DNA of 64,000 bases from contig NZ_CP040018.1 in the NCBI RefSeq assembly GCF_005280255.1, positions 2,976,001 through 3,040,000 of the forward strand, given 5' to 3'. The notes beneath the pieces were generated by a model. The model worked only from the letters and a program-made list of their open reading frames with translations. It was not told the origin of the DNA and made no database searches. This DNA comes from Arthrobacter sp. 24S4-2 (GTDB lineage Bacteria > Actinomycetota > Actinomycetes > Actinomycetales > Micrococcaceae). Shown here one piece after another: positions 43,508 through 50,488 of the stretch (positions within the stretch are counted from its first letter, which is position 1; every line of letters begins with the position of its first letter). Position numbers and translations under genes: made by a program.

Positions 43508-43897
43508 TCACAAAGGCAGTCGGCCCGCCGCTTTGCGCGCTTCCTCAAGCCAGCCGGCCACCTCGTCGTCGAGGTCTGCCAGGGAGCGCAGCTCCAGGTG
43601 GTGCATCCACACCCCGGGCGCCGGATTGACCACTTCCTTGAACCTTTCCGACGCGATGCGCCGTGGCAGCGCGATCGAAAGCACCGCGGGAACGTTGGAC
43701 CTGACATAGCGGGCGGGCCACCATATGTAGGCAAAACCCCGCCGGCCGCGGAAGGCCACCTGGCTCTTGGTGGCGCGCATGGTGGACGGCGGCAACCCCG
43801 CCACAATCCGTTCGACGCCGCGACACAGTTCCAGCCCCAGCGGAGAGCCGCTGAAGACATCTTCCGGGGTGGACTCTCCGGTGGAACCACCGTTCAA
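43508..43897 (-). CDS. DUF5655 domain protein
   Basis: A 129-residue protein that closely follows the DUF5655 pattern: DVFSGSPLGLELCRGVERIV, STMRATKSQVAFRGRRGFAY, VVNPAPGVWMHHLELRS and DLDDEVAGWLEEA. The family is of unknown function and often linked to transport or stress proteins. The start is probably the TTG of this frame; no strong ribosome binding site is seen, so a few residues either way are possible. No operon partner. Confidence 0.75.
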   Translation of the reverse strand: MNGGSTGESTPEDVFSGSPLGLELCRGVERIVAGLPPSTMRATKSQVAFRGRRGFAYIWWPARYVRSNVPAVLSIALPRRIASERFKEVVNPAPGVWMHHLELRSLADLDDEVAGWLEEARKAAGRLPL

Positions 43898-44098
43898 GAC
43901 GCACCGACTGTTAGGGGGTTCTGCAGATTCATGGCCGCGAGCCTACGCCGTCCAGCACGTGCCAACAACAGCCCCCACCGGCAGGAACTAGCCTGAGTCC
44001 GCTTCTTTGTTGACGTTAAACAACTGAAATCATCCGGTCCGCTGGCATGATGGATGGCAGACCCACAGATTTTGGACGTTTGGAACAAAGGAGCTCGA

Positions 44099-44859
44099 AT
44101 GGGATTGCTGGACAACAAGACTGCGATTGTGACCGGATCGTCACGGGGGATCGGCGCGGATGTGGCAAAGCTCCTCGCCGCTGAAGGTGCCGCTGTTGTG
44201 GTGAACTACCGCCAAAAGGCCCCCGGGCCAACAAGGTTGTGGCCGAGATCGAGGCGGCCGGCGGTCGCGCTGCGGCAGTCGGCGCCGACCTGACCACGCA
44301 GGAAGGTGTCCAGGCGCTGGCCAGCGCCGCCATGGAGAACTTCGGTTCGCTGGATGTGCTGGTGCTCAACGCTTCCGGCGGCATGGAAACGGGCATGGAA
44401 GAGGGCTATGCCCTGAAGCTCAACCGTGACGCCCAGGTCAACATGCTCAACGCCGCAGTGCCACTCATGCGTGAAGGCTCCCGCGTTGTTTTCGTCACCA
44501 GCCACCAGGCGCACTTCATCGATTCTGTTCCCACCATGCCTGAGTACGAGCCGGTAGCACGCAGCAAGCGTGCCGGCGAGGACGCTCTCCGCGCGCTGGT
44601 GCCGAACCTGGCTGACAAGGGCATCTCCCTGGTGGTGGTTTCCGGCGACATGATCGAAGGAACCGTCACCGCAACGCTTCTCGACCGGTCCAGCCCCGGC
44701 GCCATCGAGGCCCGCCGCGCCGAAGCCGGCAAGCTCTACTCGGTTGCCGAATTCGCCGCGGAAATCGCCAAAATGGTGACGGCCGACGTCGAAACAGGCC
44801 ACACCGAGTACGCCGGCGGCGCCGACTACTTTGGGAAGAGCACCGGCCAGGCAGGCTGA
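44099..44859 (+). CDS. Short-chain dehydrogenase, frameshifted near the N-terminus
   Basis: An SDR of about 253 residues once repaired. TAIVTGSSRGIGADVAKLLA is the cofactor loop; the frame breaks in the C-run 44220-44224 (QKAPGPTRL instead of QKAPRANKVVAEIEAAGG). After one added C it runs through LVLNASGGMETGMEEGYALK and VVSGDMIEGTVTATLLDRSS to YFGKSTGQAG. The usual catalytic YxxxK is not obvious (EYEPVARSKRAGE stands in its place), so it may be a divergent SDR. AAAGGAG precedes the ATG. Confidence 0.85.
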
Positions 44860-44882
44860 CCTGACCGGACAACGGCAACAAC

Positions 44883-44918
44883 AAAGCCCCGGGGCAGATA
44901 TTTCTGACCCGGGGCTTT
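44883..44918. terminator. Bidirectional terminator between the SDR and arsC
   Basis: AAAGCCCCGGG (44883-44893) pairs with CCCGGGGCTTT (44908-44918) across a 14-base loop. A-rich and T-rich arms on the two sides make it work in both directions for the convergent genes. Confidence 0.85.
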
Positions 44919-44925
44919 GCGCTGT

Positions 44926-45360
44926 CTAATCCCCGGTCAGCTCCGCATACAGCTTCTGGACCCGGGCCTGGATGTCGTCCCGGACCAGGCGCATGCGTTC
45001 CATGCCTTCAATACCGCGTTCGGAGGGCTCGTCCGTATCCCACACCTCGAAGCGGGTGCCTGCGCGGGGCTCGAGCTTTGCTTCGCTTCCGAGGATGATG
45101 ACGGCGTCAACAGCGTCCAGGGTGTAATCCGTGACCGGTTTGGGGTGCTCACCGGCGATGTCGATGCCGAGTTCGGACAGTGAGCCCACGGCCTGCGGAT
45201 TCAACGACTTGCCCGGCTTCGTGCCGGCGGAATGGACGGCGACTCGCCCCGCCGCCAACTGGTTCATGAGTCCGGCGGCCAGTTGGGATTTGCCACCGTT
45301 CTTGCTGCAGACGAAGAGCACGGACGGTGGCATGGGTGGACTGTTGGGGTCGTGGGTCAT
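44926..45360 (-). CDS. arsC: Arsenate-mycothiol transferase/LMW-PTP-like reductase
   Basis: A 144-residue protein of the low-molecular-weight phosphatase fold. The active-site loop is VLFVCSKNGGKSQLAAGLMN, with HSAGTKPGKSLNP and VIILGSEAKLE. FVCxxNGGKSQ is the pattern of Corynebacterium arsenate-mycothiol transferases, which form an arseno-mycothiol adduct, not that of classical tyrosine phosphatases (CxxNxxRS). AAAGGAAAC lies before the ATG. A mycothiol partner suits an actinobacterium. No other ars genes are adjacent, so the substrate is inferred. Confidence 0.82.
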   Translation of the reverse strand: MTHDPNSPPMPPSVLFVCSKNGGKSQLAAGLMNQLAAGRVAVHSAGTKPGKSLNPQAVGSLSELGIDIAGEHPKPVTDYTLDAVDAVIILGSEAKLEPRAGTRFEVWDTDEPSERGIEGMERMRLVRDDIQARVQKLYAELTGD

Positions 45361-45403
45361 GGGTACGTTGTTTCCTTTGTGGGTAGTTGGGTCCGGGACG
45401 GAG

Positions 45404-46297
45404 TCAGACCCCCGCGATGTGCCGGACGGCGTCCAGGTAGGGCATGCTGATTGCCGCGTCGGCTGCCGCGCGCACGGCTGGCTTGGCGTTGAACGCGACG
45501 CCGATCCCGGCGGCGCTGAGCATGTCCAGGTCGTTGGCACCGTCGCCCACGGCTATGGTGTGCTCCATCGGGATGCCTTCGGCGGCAGCCCACTCGCGGA
45601 GGTATTTCTCCTTCGCCGCACGGTCGATCACCGCACCGAGCACCTTGCCCGTCAGCGCACCGTCGACAATTTCCAGCTCATTGGCGATCGAATAGTCCAG
45701 GGCGAGATCCGCGGCGATGGGGCGCAGGATCTGGTTGAAGCCGCCGGACACCACAGCCACCGCGTGGCCCGCAGCCTTGAACGCCGCAACAAGCTCCGCA
45801 GCCCCCTCGCTGAGTTTCACCTCGGCGCGGACGGAGTCAACGACGTCGGCGGGCAGTCCAGCGAGGACCGCCACGCGTGCATGAAGGCTCTGGGCGAAGT
45901 CGAGTTCGCCGCGCATTGCCGCTTCGGTGACCGCCGTAACCTCTTCGCGCTTTCCGGCGTAGGCGGCCAGGAGTTCAATGACTTCCTGCTGTATCAGAGT
46001 GGAATCTACATCCATGATGAGGAACTTGCGGGGCGCCTCCCGCAGCGGAGCCGGAACGATGGCGGTGTCCATGCTGCTGAAGCCGGCAGCTGCAACCTCC
46101 TTCCGCAGCGCGGCGATGTCCGCTGCGGTGCCCGACGCCAGCGAGAAATCGACCGAATACACCTCGAAGCGGTGGTCGCCGGTGCGGGATTCGGCGGCGA
46201 GGGACGCGCCCGACCCGGTCAGCAAGGAACGGAGGTGCTCCAGTTCCGCAGGGGACAATTTTACGCCGTAGCTGACCGCAGTCACGTTCGAACTCAT
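45404..46297 (-). CDS. serB: Phosphoserine phosphatase
   Basis: A 297-residue HAD-family enzyme making the last step of serine synthesis. The catalytic motif DVDSTLIQQEVIE with the nucleophilic Asp is near residue 97, then VVSGGFNQI (motif II), KEKYLREWA (motif III lysine) and GDGANDLDMLSAAG. An N-terminal regulatory stretch of about 85 residues is ACT-like. It lies 43 bases upstream of arsC on the same strand and diverges from the ABC ATPase gene. Confidence 0.93.
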   Translation of the reverse strand: MSSNVTAVSYGVKLSPAELEHLRSLLTGSGASLAAESRTGDHRFEVYSVDFSLASGTAADIAALRKEVAAAGFSSMDTAIVPAPLREAPRKFLIMDVDSTLIQQEVIELLAAYAGKREEVTAVTEAAMRGELDFAQSLHARVAVLAGLPADVVDSVRAEVKLSEGAAELVAAFKAAGHAVAVVSGGFNQILRPIAADLALDYSIANELEIVDGALTGKVLGAVIDRAAKEKYLREWAAAEGIPMEHTIAVGDGANDLDMLSAAGIGVAFNAKPAVRAAADAAISMPYLDAVRHIAGV

Positions 46298-46418
46298 GGC
46301 TGCAATCTTAGCCAGCGGGCACCCGGCGCCCGAATTCGTTTCGTCCCGCCCGCGTCAGGCTCCGCCGGTGGTGTTTCAGTTATCAGTCCAACCCTGTTTT
46401 GTCCTAGTGTCTACTCTT

Positions 46419-47204
46419 ATGAGTGATGTTCTTGAAATGGCTGCCGTCAGCGTTGTCCGTGGAGCCAAAACGCTCCTCAACAAGGTGGACTGGCAGGTCA
46501 AAGAAGGCGAGCGTTGGGTAATATTGGGCCCCAACGGCGCAGGCAAGACCACTCTGCTCCAGATTGCGGCGGCCCGGCTCCACCCGACCAGCGGCATGGC
46601 AGGCATCCTGGAGGAAATCCTGGGCTCGGTTGATGTGTTCGAACTCCGGCCCCGCATCGGCCTGTCCTCTGCTGCCCTGGCCAACCAGATTCCCGAGCAG
46701 GAGAAGGTGCTCAACGTTGTGGTGACCGCCGCCTACGGTGTTACCGGGCGGTGGCGTGAAGGTTATGAGAAGGACGACGAACGCCGCGCGTTCCGGCTCC
46801 TGAACGACTGGGGGATGGGCCCGCTCCTTAACCGCGCGTTCGCGTCCCTGTCCGAGGGTGAACGCAAGCGCGTCCAGATCGCCCGCGCCCTGATGACCGA
46901 CCCGGAACTGCTCCTCCTTGACGAGCCAGCGGCGGGGCTGGACCTGGGCGGCCGCGAGGACCTCGTGCACCGCCTCAGCGAATTGGCCCGGGACGAATCC
47001 GCACCCGCGATTGTGCTGGTGACCCACCACCTTGAGGAAGTTCCCCCCGGCTTTACGCATGCCATGCTGATGCGCGATGCCGGCGTAGTGGCGTCCGGCC
47101 CCATTGCCGAGGTCCTGACATCCGAACACCTGAGCGAGACCTTCGGCCTGCAGCTCGATGTCACCGTCAACGCGGGACGCTACGCCGCCACTGCCCGCCG
47201 CTGA
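46419..47204 (+). CDS. ABC transporter ATP-binding protein
   Basis: A 261-residue ATPase with Walker A GPNGAGKTT, signature LSEGERKRVQIARAL (Glu replaces the usual Gly), Walker B LLLLDEPAAGLDL and H-loop VTHHLEEVP. No membrane partner gene is adjacent, so the transported substrate, if any, is unknown; related single genes sit near serB in other actinobacteria. The start is the ATG of MSDVLEMAAVSVV; the frame open upstream is not similar to ABC proteins. Confidence 0.88.
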   Translation: MSDVLEMAAVSVVRGAKTLLNKVDWQVKEGERWVILGPNGAGKTTLLQIAAARLHPTSGMAGILEEILGSVDVFELRPRIGLSSAALANQIPEQEKVLNVVVTAAYGVTGRWREGYEKDDERRAFRLLNDWGMGPLLNRAFASLSEGERKRVQIARALMTDPELLLLDEPAAGLDLGGREDLVHRLSELARDESAPAIVLVTHHLEEVPPGFTHAMLMRDAGVVASGPIAEVLTSEHLSETFGLQLDVTVNAGRYAATARR

Positions 47205-47222
47205 CCGGGCGGCTATCCGAGC

Positions 47223-48008
47223 GTGGAGTTACTCAACGGCGTCTTCATCTTCTTCGCGGGGCTGTGGGCCGGAACCATCAACAGTGTTGTGGGCTCCGGC
47301 ACGCTGGTCACGTTCCCTGTGCTTATTGCCCTGGGCATTGCCCCGGTAACAGCCTCCATCAGCAATGCCATGGGGCTGGTGGCCGGCAATGCCGCGGGCG
47401 CCTGGGGATATCGGAAGGAACTCGCTGGCCGGGGCAAGCAGCTCCTCGGGCTGCTGCCTGCATCGCTTCTGGGCGGCATCAGTGGCGCCTGGCTGCTGCT
47501 GCACCTGCCGGAGAAGGTCTTCTACTACGCTGCTCCGGGCCTGATTGTGCTCGCCCTGCTGATGGTGGTGTTCCAGCCCCGGCTCCAGCAGTGGGTGAGG
47601 AACCGGGAGGAAAACCCGGAACACGCCATCCGGGACAAGCGCCACGGCGTGGTCCTGGTCGTGCTGGTGTACCTGGCCGGGGTTTACGGGGGCTACTTCG
47701 TCGCTGCGCAGGGCATTCTGCTGGTGGGCATCCTGGGCGTCTTCATGACGGGAACCATCCAGAACGCCAACGCCATGAAGAACATCCTTGTGCTGGGCGT
47801 GAACATCGTCGCGGCCGTGTCCTATCTGCTGTTCGCGTTCGGCCGTATTAACTGGGCCGTGGTGGGGATCATCGCCGTGAGCTCGCTGATCGGCGGAGTG
47901 GTCGGCTCCAAGGTGGGCCGGCGGTTGTCGCCTCCCGTCCTGCGCGGCGTCATCTTTGCCCTGGGCCTCGTGGCGCTGGGCTTCATGATCGCCAACCTGC
48001 TTAAATGA
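47223..48008 (+). CDS. TauE/SafE-family sulfite/organosulfur exporter
   Basis: A 261-residue polytopic protein with about eight TM segments. GTINSVVGSGTLVTFPVLIA, SNAMGLVAGNAAGAWGYRKEL and GGVVGSKVGRRL mark the TauE/SafE (DUF81) family, which moves sulfite, taurine-derived sulfur or related anions. GTG start, 18 bases after the ABC ATPase, so the two may be cotranscribed. Substrate unknown. Confidence 0.9.
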   Translation: MELLNGVFIFFAGLWAGTINSVVGSGTLVTFPVLIALGIAPVTASISNAMGLVAGNAAGAWGYRKELAGRGKQLLGLLPASLLGGISGAWLLLHLPEKVFYYAAPGLIVLALLMVVFQPRLQQWVRNREENPEHAIRDKRHGVVLVVLVYLAGVYGGYFVAAQGILLVGILGVFMTGTIQNANAMKNILVLGVNIVAAVSYLLFAFGRINWAVVGIIAVSSLIGGVVGSKVGRRLSPPVLRGVIFALGLVALGFMIANLLK

Positions 48009-48040
48009 CCAGCTGAAATACCCCTTGAAATGAATCTCCC

Positions 48041-48850
48041 GTGACTTTCCACTACCTCGAATCCGCCGACGACCCGCGCGTGTCGGACTACACCCAGCTG
48101 ACGGACGTCCACCTCCGCAAAGTCAGGGAACCTGCGGAAGGGATGTACATCGCTGAATCTTCGCGGGTCCTCCGGCGGGCCCTTGCTGCGGGCCACCGGC
48201 CACGATCCTTTTTCCTCGCCGAGAAATGGCTGCAGGACCTCAGCGACGTCTTTGATGAGTTCCCGGACGTGCCTGCGTATATCGGCAGCGCCGCTTTGCT
48301 GGAGGACATCACCGGGTTCCACCTGCACCGCGGCGCGATGGCGGCCATGCACCGCCCGGTGCCGGTTCCGCTGCCCGAATTGCTTGCCGGAGCCCGCCGG
48401 GTTGCCGTGCTGGAGGACATCGTGGACCACACGAATGTAGGCGCCATCTTCCGGTCCGCGGCCGCACTCGGTGTCGACGCCGTGCTGGTGTCGCCGCGGT
48501 GCGGGGATCCGCTCTACCGGCGAAGCGTCCGCGTTAGCATGGGTACCGTGTTCCAGGTTCCGTGGGCCCGCCTGGAGTCCTGGCCGGGTGACCTTGCGGC
48601 CCTCCACGCGCAGGGCTTTACGGTTGCCGCCATGGAGCTCACGGACGACGCCGTGGACCTCGACGAACTGGCCGCCCGGAATCCGGGAAAGCTGGCGCTC
48701 GTGCTGGGGACTGAGGGCGCGGGCATGAGCGAGGGGACACTCGCCGCCGTCGACCTCGCCGTGAAGATCCCGATGCGGGCCGGCGTCGACTCCCTTAACG
48801 TTGCGGCCGCCTCCGCGGTCGCTTTCTGGGAACTGCGCCCGCGGGACTGA
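48041..48850 (+). CDS. TrmH/SpoU-family RNA 2'-O-methyltransferase
   Basis: A 269-residue knotted SPOUT methyltransferase. The N-terminal substrate-binding part (GMYIAESSRVLRRALAAGHR) is followed by LEDIVDHTNVGAIFRSAAAL (motif 1), VLGTEGAGMS (motif 2) and IPMRAGVDSLNVAAASAVAF (motif 3, SAM binding in the knot). It methylates the ribose of an rRNA or tRNA nucleotide; which one is not clear. GTG start, 32 bases after the TauE gene. Confidence 0.93.
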   Translation: MTFHYLESADDPRVSDYTQLTDVHLRKVREPAEGMYIAESSRVLRRALAAGHRPRSFFLAEKWLQDLSDVFDEFPDVPAYIGSAALLEDITGFHLHRGAMAAMHRPVPVPLPELLAGARRVAVLEDIVDHTNVGAIFRSAAALGVDAVLVSPRCGDPLYRRSVRVSMGTVFQVPWARLESWPGDLAALHAQGFTVAAMELTDDAVDLDELAARNPGKLALVLGTEGAGMSEGTLAAVDLAVKIPMRAGVDSLNVAAASAVAFWELRPRD

Positions 48851-48988
48851 CGCCGTAGCCGTGAAGGCGCCGGGAGGTCCGCCGGTTCGTGCCGGAAGCG
48901 TGTTTAGGCTAGGATTGAGTGTTGGTCCGGACACCCGGTATTTCAGATGCTTTCGGTGTTCCGCGGCCCGCATCCCATTCATACCTGG

Positions 48989-49008
48989 CAACTGGCAAAA
49001 TCCAGTTG
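48989..49008. promoter_or_regulatory. Inverted repeat upstream of rpmE2
   Basis: CAACTGG (48989-48995) and CCAGTTG (49002-49008) are exact reverse complements with a 6-base centre (CAAAAT). It ends 19 bases before the rpmE2 ATG, where an operator would overlap the transcript start. RpmE2 genes are commonly repressed by Zur, but the repeat does not match the Zur box (TGAAAATGATTTTCA type). Confidence 0.4.
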
Positions 49009-49027
49009 TGCGAACAAAGGTCCCATT

Positions 49028-49285
49028 ATGAAGTCCAATACCCACCCGAAGTACGAAGCTGTTGTATTCAACGACCTGGCTTCCGGCGTCAAGTTCCTGA
49101 CCAAGTCCACCGTGTCTTCCAAGAAGACCATCGAGTGGGAAGACGGAAACACCTACCCGGTCATCGACGTCGAAATCTCGTCCGAGTCCCACCCGTTCTA
49201 CACGGGCAAGCAGCGCATCATGGACTCTGCAGGCCGCGTGGAGCGCTTCAACGCTCGCTTCAAGGGCTTCGGCGGCAAGAAGTAA
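49028..49285 (+). CDS. rpmE2: 50S ribosomal protein L31 type B
   Basis: An 85-residue protein starting [20 protein letters not shown] and ending [30 protein letters not shown] is the L31 signature. It lacks the CxxC zinc motif of type A L31, so it is the zinc-independent paralogue, usually made when zinc is scarce. Monocistronic, with an inverted repeat just upstream and a hairpin downstream. Confidence 0.95.
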
Positions 49286-49310
49286 CAACTTCTCCCCAAG
49301 GTTCTTTTGG

Positions 49311-49352
49311 AAAGCCCGCACCTTCCGTATCTTCTGGAAGGGGCGGGTTTTT
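49311..49352 (+). terminator. Terminator after rpmE2
   Basis: AAAGCCCGCACCTTCC pairs with GGAAGGGGCGGGTTTTT (a few bulged bases) across a short loop and is followed by a T-run. It is a classic intrinsic terminator 25 bases after the stop. Confidence 0.85.
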
Positions 49353-49378
49353 CGCGTTGTTGGGGCAGGATGGAATGC

Positions 49379-50488
49379 ATGACATTCCCTCCATTTGAGA
49401 CCGGTCCGGCGGACGGCACGCACGACGGCGGCGGACGCCGCCACGGTGAGTACAAGGTTCCCGGCGGCAAGCTGGTGGTGGTGGATTTCGACGTCGTCGG
49501 CGGCCACTTCGCCCACGTTTCCGTCAGCGGTGATTTCTTCCTCGAACCCGATGAGGCGCTGCTGGACATCAACCGGGCGCTCACCGGCCTCCCGGAGGAT
49601 ACGGCCGCTGCCGAGATTTCAGCGGCCGTAACCGAAGCCCTGACCGAAGACGCCGTCCTCTTCGGGTTCTCCGCTGACGCCGTCGCCACCGCCGTCCGGA
49701 GGGCGCTGGCCAAAGCGACCGGCTGGGGCGACCACCACTGGAACGTCATAGCGCCATCGGTGCTGCCGACCCATGTCAACGTCGCGCTGGACGAGGTCCT
49801 CACTGAAGAGGTGGGGGCGGGCCGCCGCAATCCGACGCTCCGGTTCTGGGACTGGAAGGAACCGTCCGTGGTGATCGGAAGCTTCCAGTCGGTCCGCAAC
49901 GAGATCCATCCTGACGGCGTGGCACGCCACGGCATCACTGTTGTCCGCCGGATCAGCGGCGGGGGAGCGATGTTCATGGAGGCGGGAAACTGTATCACCT
50001 ATTCCCTCTACCTGCCCCAGACACTGGTGGACGGCATCAGCTTCGCCGACTCTTACGCCTTCCTGGACGCCTGGGTCATGGCCGCACTGAAGAAACTCGG
50101 CATTGCGGCCTTCTACGTGCCGCTCAACGACATCGCCACGGAGCAGGGCAAAATCGGCGGCGCGGCCCAGAAGCGCCTGGCCAACGGCGGCATGCTGCAC
50201 CACGTGACCATGAGCTACGACATCGACGCGGACAAGATGGTGGAGGTCCTGCGGATCGGCAAGGAGAAACTCTCGGACAAAGGCACCACCAGCGCTAAGA
50301 AACGGGTGGATCCGCTGCGCCGCCAGACAGGCCTGGCAAGGGCCGAAATCGTGGACGCCATGATGGAGGTCTTCAGCGGCCGGTACGGGGCCACTCCGTC
50401 AGTCATCACCGAGGCGGAACTCGCCGCTGCGCAGGATCGCGTGGCGGCCAAGTTCGGCACTGGGGAGTGGCTGCACCGGGTGCCTTAG
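49379..50488 (+). CDS. lplA: Lipoate-protein ligase A with N-terminal accessory domain
   Basis: A 369-residue enzyme attaching lipoate to E2/H proteins through lipoyl-AMP. Residues 1 to about 110 form an accessory domain (GKLVVVDFDVVGGHFAHVSV, FLEPDEALLDINRAL), normally C-terminal or a separate protein in other LplA. The catalytic part has RRISGGGAMFMEAGN near 190 and TEQGKIGGAAQKR with the adenylate lysine near 256. Its TAG overlaps the TTA stop of the convergent pepN. I start at the ATG of MTFPPFETG. Confidence 0.88.
   Translation: MTFPPFETGPADGTHDGGGRRHGEYKVPGGKLVVVDFDVVGGHFAHVSVSGDFFLEPDEALLDINRALTGLPEDTAAAEISAAVTEALTEDAVLFGFSADAVATAVRRALAKATGWGDHHWNVIAPSVLPTHVNVALDEVLTEEVGAGRRNPTLRFWDWKEPSVVIGSFQSVRNEIHPDGVARHGITVVRRISGGGAMFMEAGNCITYSLYLPQTLVDGISFADSYAFLDAWVMAALKKLGIAAFYVPLNDIATEQGKIGGAAQKRLANGGMLHHVTMSYDIDADKMVEVLRIGKEKLSDKGTTSAKKRVDPLRRQTGLARAEIVDAMMEVFSGRYGATPSVITEAELAAAQDRVAAKFGTGEWLHRVP

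Noticed and set aside
44007..44024. TTGTT/AACAA inverted repeat upstream of the frameshifted SDR
   Set aside because: Short and AT-rich; equally likely by chance, and no regulator gene is adjacent.
47822..49516. 564-codon minus-strand open frame over TrmH and rpmE2
   Set aside because: It crosses two well-supported genes and has a low-complexity, codon-shadow composition.
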